Below are positions 15,896 to 24,106 of a stretch of 64,000 nt of DNA, in pieces. Source of the DNA: RYN-230 sp963814645 (GTDB lineage Bacteria; Actinomycetota; Actinomycetes; Streptosporangiales; Streptosporangiaceae); contig CAWFDX010000002.1 of the NCBI GenBank assembly GCA_963814645.1, forward strand, positions 62,001 through 126,000. The letters are read 5' to 3'. The translations under genes and the position numbers were made by a program. Position 1 is the first letter of the stretch. The number at the start of each line of letters is the position of its first letter. The notes under the pieces are model-generated. The model searched no databases. It worked only from the letters and a program-made list of their open reading frames with translations, and had not been told where the DNA came from.

Positions 15896-17928
15896 CCGGC
15901 CGCGGCGACGATGAACGCGCCGATCTCCGCCTGGTAGCCCAGCCGGTCGTACCGGCCCGTCGGCCCGGTGTGCCCGGCCCTGCCCAGCTCGGCCCGGAAC
16001 AGTATCCGGGCCTGCCCGTCCCCGGTGGCCCGGAGCCTGGCCACCCACTTGGCCGGCTCGTGGATCAGCACCCGCGGGTCATGCAGGCTGCCGGTGACCA
16101 GCAGGTCCGGCCGCCGGCCCGGCGGCATGTTGTCGTACGGGCTGTACGAGCGCAGGTAGGCCCGGATCTCCGGGTCCCTGGGGTCGCCCCATTCGTCCCA
16201 TTCGGTGATGGTGAGCGGGATGGACGGGTCGAGCATGGTGGTCACGCAGTCCACGAATGGCACCTCGGCCACCACGGCACGCCACCGGCCGGGGGCCATC
16301 GCGTACACCGCGCCTTGCAGCAGGCCGCCGGCCGACAGGCCGCGGGACACGATCCGGCTGCCGTCCGCCCAGCCGTCCGCCGCCAGCATGTCCGCGGCCG
16401 CGATGAAGTCGGTGAACGTGTTGCGCTTCCGGGTCAGCCGCCCATCCAGCCACCAGCGGCGGCCACCTTCCCCGCCGCCCCGGATGTGCGCCACCGCGTA
16501 GCCGAAACCGCGGTCCAGCAGGCTGGGCGTGAGCACCGAGAACTCTGGCCACGAGCACGCCTCGTACGCGCCGTAGCCGTACAGCAGGCACGGCGCGGTC
16601 CCATCCGGGCGCAGCCCGCGCCGGCCGGCGATGGTCACCGGGATCATGGTGCCGTCGGGTGCGGCCGCGGCCAGCCGCCGGGTCTCGTACCGGGCCGGGT
16701 CATAGCCCGGCACGTCCTGCCGCTTACGCAGCTCCCACCGGCCGCTGGCCAGGTCAACGTCGTGCCAGGCGGGCGGGTCGATGAGCGACTCGGTCCGCAC
16801 CGACACCGCGGCCACCGCATACTCCTCATTGACCCCCAGCTCCAGCGCGAACTCCGGGCCCGGCGGCTCGATGAGCCGCTGCGCACCGGTCTCCCGGTCC
16901 AGCACCCGCAACTGCGTCGCCGCGTCGTGCCGCTGCTCCACGACCAGGTGGCGGCCGAACACATGGCAGGACACCAGCCGGGTGTCCGCCGCACCCGCGA
17001 TGACCTCCGTCCAGGCGTCCCGGCCGGGGGCCCGCACCGGCGCGCGGACCAGCCGGAACTCGGCCGCAACGTCGTTGCTGACCAGGTAGAAGTCGCCGCC
17101 GTCCGGGCCGCGGGCGTGGTCGGCACGGTATTCGACGCCGCGCCGCCGGGGCTCCAGCACGGCGGGCGGCGCGGCCGGGTCCGCGGCCGGCACGGCCAGC
17201 GTCTCGGTGGTGTCCCGCGACTCGATCTCGATGAGCAGGTACTCGCCACTGCGGGTGGCCCGGACGGTGAGCTCGAACCGCTGGTCATCCTCGCGGAACA
17301 CGAGCACGTCCCGGTCCGGGCTGGTGCCAAGCTCGTGCCGCCAGACCTCATGCGGCCGGTATTCCTGATCGGTGACCACGTAGAGCACAGACCGGGAATC
17401 CGCCGCCCAGGCCAGCCCGTAGTAGGTCCGCTCGATGCGGTCCGGCCGGTCCTGGCCGGTCGCCAGGTCCCGGATCCGCAGCTGGTACACCTCGTCGCCG
17501 TCGAAGTCCACCGAGTAGGCCAGCAGCCGCCCGTCCGGGCTGACCTCCCGGACGCCGAGCGCCACGTACCCACCGCTGCACGCCGGGTCGTTGAGCAGGG
17601 CATTCTCGTCCAGCAGCAGCTGCGCCGGGCCGTCAGGCCCGGCCGCCCGGCAGAACTGCTCGAATTCCTGGCCCGGGACCGTACGGGTGAAGTACCAGAA
17701 CCCGCCGTGCCGCCAGCGCACCGACTCCTCGGCCGCGGCGACCCGCCCGGTCATCTCCTGGCGCAGCTCGTCCCGCAACCCGCGCAGCGGCGCGACCTGG
17801 TGCTCGTAGTACTGGCGTTCGACAGCAAGATATTCGCGTACGGCGGGAAGCTGCGTGTCCCGCATCCAGGCGTACGGATCGTCCGCTCCTGGCGTAGCCG
17901 GCGCGGACGGCGGCAGCGGATCCGGCAT
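15859..17928 (-). CDS. ptrB: oligopeptidase B (prolyl oligopeptidase family S9)
   Basis: 689-residue serine peptidase that cleaves short peptides after basic residues, cytoplasmic (no signal peptide). An N-terminal beta-propeller occupies about residues 60-420 and the C-terminal alpha/beta hydrolase the rest. The triad is readable: Ser532 in GLSAGGLL, Asp617 in SLHDPRV and His653 in GHTGPTGRYD. The spacing is that of the E. coli enzyme. The nucleophile elbow has Leu where most homologues have Arg (GRSAGG). The upstream P1 peptidase frame runs 178 bases into this gene. The ATG at 17928 begins MPDPLPPSAP and no strong ribosome-binding site is visible, so coupling to the upstream gene is likely. 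Confidence 0.93.
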   Translation of the reverse strand: MPDPLPPSAPATPGADDPYAWMRDTQLPAVREYLAVERQYYEHQVAPLRGLRDELRQEMTGRVAAAEESVRWRHGGFWYFTRTVPGQEFEQFCRAAGPDGPAQLLLDENALLNDPACSGGYVALGVREVSPDGRLLAYSVDFDGDEVYQLRIRDLATGQDRPDRIERTYYGLAWAADSRSVLYVVTDQEYRPHEVWRHELGTSPDRDVLVFREDDQRFELTVRATRSGEYLLIEIESRDTTETLAVPAADPAAPPAVLEPRRRGVEYRADHARGPDGGDFYLVSNDVAAEFRLVRAPVRAPGRDAWTEVIAGAADTRLVSCHVFGRHLVVEQRHDAATQLRVLDRETGAQRLIEPPGPEFALELGVNEEYAVAAVSVRTESLIDPPAWHDVDLASGRWELRKRQDVPGYDPARYETRRLAAAAPDGTMIPVTIAGRRGLRPDGTAPCLLYGYGAYEACSWPEFSVLTPSLLDRGFGYAVAHIRGGGEGGRRWWLDGRLTRKRNTFTDFIAAADMLAADGWADGSRIVSRGLSAGGLLQGAVYAMAPGRWRAVVAEVPFVDCVTTMLDPSIPLTITEWDEWGDPRDPEIRAYLRSYSPYDNMPPGRRPDLLVTGSLHDPRVLIHEPAKWVARLRATGDGQARILFRAELGRAGHTGPTGRYDRLGYQAEIGAFIVAAAGQAFRPTPPSHH

Positions 17929-19034
17929 AACCGCGGCATCCCGGTGAGCAGGCCACGCAGCTCACTGGCGGGCAGTGCAGCGGAGGTGTGGCCGTCCCGG
18001 CCGGTCACCGTCACCGCCTCGAGCATGCTGTTCAATACGGCCTCCTCGGTGGCCTCGGTGACCGCGGCGAAGTAATAGTCCAGCTCCCGGCCGGTCACCG
18101 GGGTGCCAGCGGGCGGCTGGCCGCGCCGGGCACGCAGCCCGGTGGCCAGGGCCAGGAAGATCTCGCCGCTGCCATGGTCGCCCGTGCTGCCGGTCCGGGC
18201 CAGCCCGAGGCCGGCCCGGCGGGCCAGCCGCTGGCAGCCGGCCGCGTCCAGCGGGCCGTCGGTGATGACCACGACGATGCACGAGCCGGCCGTGGCCGGC
18301 CTGGTTGACCCGGGAGCAGGTGCCCCGGGAGCAGACGCCGCCGGGCCCGGATCCGGCAGCAGCCGGCCAGCGGGCAGGCCCGCCACGGTCAGCCGGTCCC
18401 GGTCGCCGAAGTTGGTCAGCGTGAGCACCCCGACCGTGGCCCCGCTGGGCAGCACCCGGGACGCGGTGCCAATGCCGCCCTTGTAGCCGAGGCAGCTCAT
18501 CCCGGTGCCCGCGCCGACCGCGCCCTCGGCCGCGGTGCCGCCCACCGACGCGCGGGCCGCGGCCAGCGCCTGCCCGACGTCGGCCGCCGACACCTGCATC
18601 CGGCGGCTGTCGTTCAGGAAGCTGTCGTCGCACTCGGCCACGATCGGGATGATCACGTCGGCGGCGCCGATGGCCGGCTGCTCCGCGATGAGCAGCTCGC
18701 AGGCCGCGTCGTAGACCCGGCCGAGCTGCATGGTCGAGGTGAGGAACACCGGGCTCTCGGCCAGCCCCCACTCCTGGGCGGTGAGCAGGCCGGTGCACTC
18801 GCCCGCCCCGTTGAGCACCGCGGCACCGGCCGGCACCGGCGCGCTGAACAGGTCGCCGCCGGGATCCAGCACGGTGACCCCGGTCCGGGCCACGCCCCGG
18901 CCGGCCGGCGGCGGCGGCTCGTCGCGCCACACGGTCGCGTGCCCCAGGCCTACCCCGGGCACGTCCAGCACCGACCCGGCCGGGCCTGCTGGCAGCAGGC
19001 CGACGGTGATGCCAAGATCGGTGACGCGCGGCAT
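17751..19034 (-). CDS. P1 family peptidase (DmpA/L-aminopeptidase-esterase type) with read-through tail
   Basis: N-terminal nucleophile hydrolase of the DmpA/BapA/NylC family, which matures by self-cleavage. The scissile bond fits Gly250-Ser251 in AGSCIVVVITDGPL, with Ser251 as the new nucleophile. Other family blocks are GVGLGHATVW, TAAEGAVGAGTGMSCLGYKGG, TNFGDRDRL and GSGEIFLALATG. The start MPRVTDLGI at 19034 lies 39 bases from the divergent amidohydrolase start. The natural C-terminus should be near LRGLLTGMPR. Instead a TTA stands where a TGA would make a TGATG stop/start overlap with ptrB, and the frame runs 59 further Arg- and Ser-rich residues inside ptrB. That tail is probably an artefact of one base change. 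Confidence 0.85.
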   Translation of the reverse strand: MPRVTDLGITVGLLPAGPAGSVLDVPGVGLGHATVWRDEPPPPAGRGVARTGVTVLDPGGDLFSAPVPAGAAVLNGAGECTGLLTAQEWGLAESPVFLTSTMQLGRVYDAACELLIAEQPAIGAADVIIPIVAECDDSFLNDSRRMQVSAADVGQALAAARASVGGTAAEGAVGAGTGMSCLGYKGGIGTASRVLPSGATVGVLTLTNFGDRDRLTVAGLPAGRLLPDPGPAASAPGAPAPGSTRPATAGSCIVVVITDGPLDAAGCQRLARRAGLGLARTGSTGDHGSGEIFLALATGLRARRGQPPAGTPVTGRELDYYFAAVTEATEEAVLNSMLEAVTVTGRDGHTSAALPASELRGLLTGMPRLCRIRCRRPRRLRQERTIRTPGCGTRSFPPYANILLSNASTTSTRSRRCAGCGTSCARR

Positions 19035-19073
19035 CCCGTGATGGTAACGCCGCCGCGGATCAGGGGGGAGAGC

Positions 19074-20138
19074 ATGCCGGTCCCGGTCGTCTGGAGTGCG
19101 GACTGCCTGCGGCACGAGCCCGCTGGCGAGGTGTGGCTCGGCCTGCGGGAGCCGGGCACCGAGCTGCCCGACCGGGCGCTGGTGCTCCGGGCCGCGCTCG
19201 AAGCGGCGGGCGCCACGGTGCTGGACGCGAGCCCGCACGACGACACGATCCTGCGCACCGTGCACGATCCCCGGCTCATCGATCACCTGGCCGGCATCTG
19301 GGCGGACTGGGACCAGGCCGGGCTGCCGGCCAGCTACGGCCGGGACCGGGTGGTGCCGTACCTGTTCCCGACCGGCGCGATGCTGGCCGGGCTGCCGCTC
19401 CGGGTGCCGCCGGCCGTGCACGCCCGGGCCGGGCTGTTCTGCTACGACACGATGACGCTGGTCGGGCCAGGCAGCTGGGCCGCCATCCGCGGCGCGGTGG
19501 ATGCCGCGCTGACCGCGGCCGGCCTGGTCAGCTCCGGCGCCCGGCTGGCCTACGCGCTGTGCCGGCCGCCCGGGCACCACGCGACCCGCGGCGGCTACGG
19601 CGGGTCCTGCTACCTGAACAACGCCGCCGTCGCCGCCGAGGCGCTGCGGGTGGCCGGCGCGGCCCAGGTGGCGGTGCTGGACATCGACGCGCACCACGGC
19701 AACGGCACGCAGATGATCTTCTATGACCGGCCCGATGTGTGGTACGGATCGCTGCACGTGGACCCGGGGGCGGGCTGGTTCCCGCACTACGCCGGCTACC
19801 CGGACGAGCGTGGCCGGGGCGGCGGCGAGGGCTACAACTGGAACCTGCCGCTGGCCCCCGGCACCGGCGACGAGGGCTGGCTGGCCGCGCTGGACGTGCT
19901 GTGCGTGGAAGCCCGCGAGCTCCGGCCGGACGCGGTCGTGGTCTCGCTGGGCCTGGACGCCGCGGCCGCCGACCCGGAGAGCCCGCTCCAGGTCACCGCG
20001 GCCGGCTACCGCGAGGCGGGCCGCCGGATCGCCGCCCTGGCCCCCGCCGTGTTCATCCAGGAGGGCGGCTACGACCTGGCGTCGCTGGGCGCCCTCGCCG
20101 TGGCCACCCTGGAAGGCGCCGCGGAAGCCATTCCATGA
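19074..20138 (+). CDS. histone deacetylase-like amidohydrolase (class II type)
   Basis: 354-residue zinc amidohydrolase of the arginase/deacetylase fold; bacterial members deacetylate polyamines, acetoin-like or protein substrates. Catalytic signatures are RPPGHHA (His168, His169), DIDAHHGNG with metal ligands Asp205 and His207, Asp295 in SLGLDAAAADP, and the transition-state Tyr333 in EGGYD. The ATG at 19074 follows GGGGGGAG. The N-terminus MPVPVVWSADCLRHEP matches class II-like bacterial enzymes. A large hairpin covers its stop codon (20129-20191). Substrate unknown. Confidence 0.92.
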   Translation: MPVPVVWSADCLRHEPAGEVWLGLREPGTELPDRALVLRAALEAAGATVLDASPHDDTILRTVHDPRLIDHLAGIWADWDQAGLPASYGRDRVVPYLFPTGAMLAGLPLRVPPAVHARAGLFCYDTMTLVGPGSWAAIRGAVDAALTAAGLVSSGARLAYALCRPPGHHATRGGYGGSCYLNNAAVAAEALRVAGAAQVAVLDIDAHHGNGTQMIFYDRPDVWYGSLHVDPGAGWFPHYAGYPDERGRGGGEGYNWNLPLAPGTGDEGWLAALDVLCVEARELRPDAVVVSLGLDAAAADPESPLQVTAAGYREAGRRIAALAPAVFIQEGGYDLASLGALAVATLEGAAEAIP

Positions 20139-20191
20139 TCGCGGGGGATTAGTGCCAATTCCGACCCCCAATCCCCCACGATCATGGAATG
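20129..20191. terminator. bidirectional hairpin between amidohydrolase and VOC gene
   Basis: Inverted repeat of 22 bases with one mismatch: the left arm 20129-20150 begins CATTCCATGATCG and the right arm 20170-20191 ends CGATCATGGAATG. It overlaps the amidohydrolase stop (20136-20138) and ends 13 bases before the stop of the convergent VOC gene, so it can serve both. Confidence 0.75.
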
Positions 20192-20204
20192 CGCGCGGCC
20201 CGGT

Positions 20205-20591
20205 TCAGGATCGCTTGGCGACGATCTCGACGAGATTGCCGTCCGGATCGCGCAGCAGCGCGTTGCGGTTGTTGTTCCCGGTGTCGTGCGGCGGCTGGAC
20301 GGCCGGCACCCCGGCCGCCGTCAGCTCCTGGTAGGCCGCGTCGGCGTCGTCCGTCCAGAGCACCAGGACCATGGCCGGGCTGCCCGGCGCGGCCTCGACG
20401 CCGTGCACCCGCCGGGCCGCTTCGGCCGTGCCCAGCCCGATCATGAACCCGTCCAGTTTGAGTTCCACATGCTCGGGCGGCCCGTCGCGGGGGGTGCGGA
20501 ACGTCTCGGTGAACCCGAGCAGGTCGCGGTAGAAGCGCAGCCCGGCCTCGATGTCGTTCGTGTACAGATTGGCCATTGGGGTGCTGAACAC
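20205..20591 (-). CDS. VOC family (glyoxalase/bleomycin-resistance fold) protein
   Basis: 128-residue vicinal oxygen chelate protein made of two beta-alpha-beta-beta-beta units: ANLYTNDIEAGLRFYRDLLGF then ELKLDGFMIGLG, and VLVLWTDDADAAYQELTAAGV then NALLRDPDGNLVEIVAKR. The terminal Glu in NLVEIV fits the family metal ligand. Possible roles are a lyase, a dioxygenase-like enzyme or a binding-type resistance protein. Start GTG 20591 or ATG 20576 (MANLYTND); the second fits the family better. It is monocistronic between two convergent neighbours and a hairpin. Confidence 0.85.
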   Translation of the reverse strand: MFSTPMANLYTNDIEAGLRFYRDLLGFTETFRTPRDGPPEHVELKLDGFMIGLGTAEAARRVHGVEAAPGSPAMVLVLWTDDADAAYQELTAAGVPAVQPPHDTGNNNRNALLRDPDGNLVEIVAKRS

Positions 20592-20616
20592 GCAGCCCAG
20601 CGTATCGGGGCCCGGG

Positions 20617-21474
20617 TCAGGGCCCGTGGGCCTCGGTGACCGCGGCCAGCCGCGCGGTTTCCGCGTCGCTCAGCCGCAGGCCAAAGATCCCGGTCAGCGC
20701 GGCGGCGAAGCCGGGCTCGTCCAGATAGCGCTGGCCGCCGGCTGCCCCGGGTGGGTGATGCTCAGCCGGCGGCCGGTCAGCCGGCGCAGGCCGTCCGGGT
20801 CCTTCCGGATCACCACCAGCTGCCGGACGAAGGCTGATTCCGGGTACGTCGCGGTGAAGTGGTTGGCCACCAGCACGTCGGCCGGATACTGCGGCTGGTC
20901 GTCGAACTGGTACAAGGTGGCCCAGCCGTCGCCCTGGCGCTCTTGCAGCTGCCAGTAGTGCGCGCCGTCGGCGCGCAGCCGGTAGGTCCAGCCGTACTGG
21001 TCGTGCGGCGCGCCGCCGTCGAAGGGCACCGGCTCGATCAGCCCGGTGCCGAAGCCGGTGTCGGCCAGCCAGTCCTGACCGTCCACCTGGACCCGCAGCA
21101 CCAGGTGAGACCGGGTGTCATGCGGGCCGCCCACCCGGGCCAGCAGCCGGTCCACCGGGTAGCCGAGCTGGACCACCGCGGCCGCCAGCAGTTGCCCGTG
21201 CTCGAAGCAGTAGCCGCCGCGGCCGCGGCGCACCAGCTTGTCCGCGATGCTGGGCAGGTCGGTGCGGACGCCGCGGCCGAGCATGATGTCGGCGTTCTCG
21301 AACGGGATGGCCGACACATGCGCCCGGTGCAGCCCGGTTAGCGTCTCCCCGGTCGGTGCGAGGTCCCCCTGGTAGCCGATCCGCCGCAGGTAAGCGGCCA
21401 GGTCGAGCTCCCCGGTGGCCCATTCGTCGGGCTGCTTGGTGGCGATCGGCTGCCCCTTCCCCGCGTGCCGGCAT
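20617..21474 (-). pseudogene. nat: arylamine N-acetyltransferase, broken by two frameshifts
   Basis: NAT-family acetyl-CoA:arylamine acetyltransferase. The catalytic triad is visible: Cys in RGGYCFEHG, His in TRSHLVLRV and Asp in WLADTGFG. The coding sequence should start at the ATG in the TGATG overlap with the P450 stop (21474), reading MPARG. One extra base in a GGGG run shifts the frame before KGQPIATKQPDEW and AAYLRRIGYQGDLAP. A second shift near 20735 (CACCCGGGG) replaces the true C-terminus; the correct end YLDEPGFAAALTGIFGLRL to AHGP is in another frame, stopping at 20617. The ORF from GTG 21317 alone lacks the N-terminal helix. Both lesions are in G/C runs and may be consensus errors. 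Confidence 0.8.
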
Positions 21475-22739
21475 CAGCCAGGGCTGAACTCTACCCACAG
21501 CTCGCGCAGGGTCCGGGTGAAGTAACCGGGCGCGAACTCCGGCTCGCGGCCGGGTGCCAGCCGGAAGCCGGGCGTCGCCCGGAGCAGTTCCTCGAACAGC
21601 ACCCGCAGCTCCAGCCGGGCCAGGTTCGCGCCCAGGCAGAAATGAGTGCCGAAGCCGAACGCCGCGTGATGGTTGTGCGGCCGGGTCACCTCGAAGCGGT
21701 CCGGCTCGGCGAACTCCCGGTCGTCCCGGTTGGCCGCTCCGTAAATGAGCAGGACCTGATCGCCTGCCCGCAGCTGCTGGCCATGCAGCTGGTGGTCCAC
21801 GGTCACCGTGCGGCGCATGTTGAGGATCGGCGTGGCGTAGCGGATGAACTCGTCCACCGCCGTCGCGCCGATGACCGCCGGGTCGGCGACCAGGATGTTC
21901 CGCTGGTCCGGGCAGCGGGCCAGGTTCCAGACCGTCTGCCCGATGACCGAGCGCGTCGTCTCCGCGCCGCCGTCGAGCAGCAGCAGGCCCTCCTGGATGA
22001 TCTCCGGAATGTCCAGGGCCCCGCCGTCTACCGTGGCGTGCACCCAGGCCGACACCAGGTCGTCCCGCGGGTCGGCCCGGCGGTCCTCGATCAGCTGATA
22101 AAAGGCGGTGGCGAATTCGGTGATGGCGGCGGGTGACCCGGCCGGCTGGCGGGGATCGTCATCCCGGAATCCGGCCGCGCTCATCGTCCGTTCCGACCAT
22201 TCCATGCACTTCGGCCACTGGGCCCGGTCGAAGCCGAGCAGTTCGGCGATGACCATCGCGGGCAGCGGCGCCGCGATGTCGCGGACCACCTCGGCCCGAT
22301 CCTTGGCCATCGCCGCGGCAATCAGCCCGGCCGCGATGTCCCGCACCCGCGCCTCGTGCCTGCGCACCGCACGGGGTGAGAACCGGCCGGACAGCAGTTT
22401 GCGCTGCTGCTGGTGCCGCGGGTCGTCCCGGTTGATCATCGAGGCGCTCATCTCGATGAGCGGCCGGCTGCCCCGGGCCGAGCTGTACCGGGTGGCGTCG
22501 CGCTCGATGGACAGCACGTCCCGGTACCGGGAGATCACCCAGATCTGGTTGACCGGGTCCCAGTACACCGGCGCCTCATCGCGCAGCCAGGTGTAAGCCG
22601 GGCCCGGATCCGCGGCGTACAGATACGGGTCGAGGATATTGAGCGGGGCGCCAGAAGTAAGGGTCACGGGCCGGGCCACGGGCCCAGGCCGGGCCAGCGC
22701 CCTTTCCGCGCGGCTCCCGGCTCGCCGCCCGGTCCCCAC
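21474..22739 (-). CDS. cytochrome P450
   Basis: 421-residue soluble bacterial P450. Heme-binding loop FGFGTHFCLG with Cys368, ExxR at Glu297-Arg300, and I-helix LLLLDGGAETT (residues 252-262) with the oxygen-activating acid/Thr pair. The start is a GTG at 22739, five bases after the MFS gene stop; residues 1-25 are Arg/Ala-rich and a GTG at 22664 (VTLTSGAP) is also possible. It sits between an MFS permease and an arylamine N-acetyltransferase in one operon, divergent from a FadE34-like dehydrogenase. No ferredoxin partner is nearby. The substrate is unknown; a hydrophobic or sterol-like compound is an inference from neighbours. Confidence 0.92.
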   Translation of the reverse strand: MGTGRRAGSRAERALARPGPVARPVTLTSGAPLNILDPYLYAADPGPAYTWLRDEAPVYWDPVNQIWVISRYRDVLSIERDATRYSSARGSRPLIEMSASMINRDDPRHQQQRKLLSGRFSPRAVRRHEARVRDIAAGLIAAAMAKDRAEVVRDIAAPLPAMVIAELLGFDRAQWPKCMEWSERTMSAAGFRDDDPRQPAGSPAAITEFATAFYQLIEDRRADPRDDLVSAWVHATVDGGALDIPEIIQEGLLLLDGGAETTRSVIGQTVWNLARCPDQRNILVADPAVIGATAVDEFIRYATPILNMRRTVTVDHQLHGQQLRAGDQVLLIYGAANRDDREFAEPDRFEVTRPHNHHAAFGFGTHFCLGANLARLELRVLFEELLRATPGFRLAPGREPEFAPGYFTRTLRELWVEFSPG

Positions 22740-22744
22740 CTGGG

Positions 22745-24046
22745 TCAGCGGACGCTCTTGATCTGCCAGACGCCGATCGAGGCGGCGATGGCCACCACCG
22801 CGGTCGCCCCGAACAGGGCCGGGTAGCCGGCCAGCGAAACGAGCGGAGCTGCGACGACCGCGCCGATGGCGCCTGGGCAGACGATCGCGATGTTGATGAT
22901 GCCCAGGTCCTTGGCCCGGTCCCGGGCCTTCGGCAGCACCTGGGTGATCAGCGCCTGGTCAACCGCGATGTACGCGCCGTAGCCAAGCCCGTACAGGAAC
23001 GCCGCGAGCATGGCGGCTGGCCAGGTCTCCTCGAACGCCAGCAGCAGCGCGGCCACCGCCATCAGCAGCCCGGACACGGTGACCATCATCTTGCGGCGGC
23101 CCCGCCGGTCCGAGATGATCCCGCCGACGATCGAGGCGAGCACGACGCACCCGGTGTAGATCAGGATCAGGATGAGCAGGCCGTCCGCCGCGGTCTGGCC
23201 GGGGAACAGCCGGGCGTAGTGCACCGCGTCGCGCAGGAAGTACAGCAGGTACAGCGTGCCCATGGCGATGGCCAGGCTGGCCAGGAAGCGGGTCAGCCAG
23301 GCCCAGCCGAAATCGGGGTACTTCCGCGGGCTGAGCCAGTAGGAAGAGGCCACCCGGCGCCAGGAGAACGGCTGCCGGTCGGCCGGCGCGAGCGGGTAGT
23401 CCGGAGTGAAGAACACGAACGGCAGCGCCAGCAGCACCATCAGCACGGCCAGCGTGATATACCCGGCCACCAGGTGCTGGCCGAGCACCTCCACCACGAG
23501 GACGGTGCCCAGGACCAGGCCGAGGGCGATCGGCATGCCCACCCAGCCGGCCACCGTGGCCCGCTGCCGGACCGGCACGTGGTCCGGGATGGCCGCGCTC
23601 AGCGTGGCGTACTCGCCGTTCTGGAAGATGTTGAACAGGAACCACAGCCAGGCCACGCCGAGCACGCTGCCCTGCGCGGCCAGCAGCCCCAGGCAGGCCG
23701 CGGCCAGCACGACCATGGCCAGCGTCCAGCGATGCCTCCGGCCGCTGAACCGGCCCAGCCGCCGGCCGTGCGTGGTGCGGTCGGACAGTGCGCCGACCAC
23801 CGGGGTGGCCAGGGCGGCGGAGATGGCCCCGACCCCGGTGACCACGGCCAGGGCCACGATCTTGTGCTGCGGGGTAATGTCCTGCAGTTGCAGCGCCAGC
23901 ATGACCTGCAGCGGCGTCTGGGTCGCCATCCACATGCCCAGGCTGGCCAGGGTAAGGCCGACGACCCAGCGGTACCGCACATGCTGGGTCGGTTCGGCCA
24001 GGGCAAGCGACTGGACGTCCTCCTGGCCGATCGTCTGATCGCTCAT
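22745..24046 (-). CDS. MFS transporter
   Basis: 433-residue major facilitator with about 12 helices. Motif A-like loop is GALSDRTTHGRRLGRFSGRRHRW, with a second copy GGIISDRRGRRKMM between helices 8 and 9. The RRLGR/W pattern and the long periplasmic segments resemble GPH/melibiose-like or SLC45-like permeases more than drug exporters. Start ATG 24046 (MSDQTIGQED) preferred; 24082 is also open. First gene of the MFS-P450-NAT operon; 60 bases separate it from the divergent acyl-CoA dehydrogenase, so their promoters must overlap. It may import the P450 substrate. Confidence 0.88.
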   Translation of the reverse strand: MSDQTIGQEDVQSLALAEPTQHVRYRWVVGLTLASLGMWMATQTPLQVMLALQLQDITPQHKIVALAVVTGVGAISAALATPVVGALSDRTTHGRRLGRFSGRRHRWTLAMVVLAAACLGLLAAQGSVLGVAWLWFLFNIFQNGEYATLSAAIPDHVPVRQRATVAGWVGMPIALGLVLGTVLVVEVLGQHLVAGYITLAVLMVLLALPFVFFTPDYPLAPADRQPFSWRRVASSYWLSPRKYPDFGWAWLTRFLASLAIAMGTLYLLYFLRDAVHYARLFPGQTAADGLLILILIYTGCVVLASIVGGIISDRRGRRKMMVTVSGLLMAVAALLLAFEETWPAAMLAAFLYGLGYGAYIAVDQALITQVLPKARDRAKDLGIINIAIVCPGAIGAVVAAPLVSLAGYPALFGATAVVAIAASIGVWQIKSVR

Positions 24047-24106
24047 GGCTGGATCATGACGCAACCCGCTGGTATCTGGCACCGGGTAAACGGGGAAAAT
24101 CTAGCC

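Noticed and set aside
15817..18075. 752-residue plus-strand frame opposite oligopeptidase B
   Set aside because: Shadow of the S9 peptidase, whose catalytic triad is on the other strand.
23219..24106. N-terminal extension of the acyl-CoA dehydrogenase frame antisense to the MFS gene
   Set aside because: Gln/His/Arg-rich composition is the typical antisense shadow of a membrane protein gene; the family start is at 24107.
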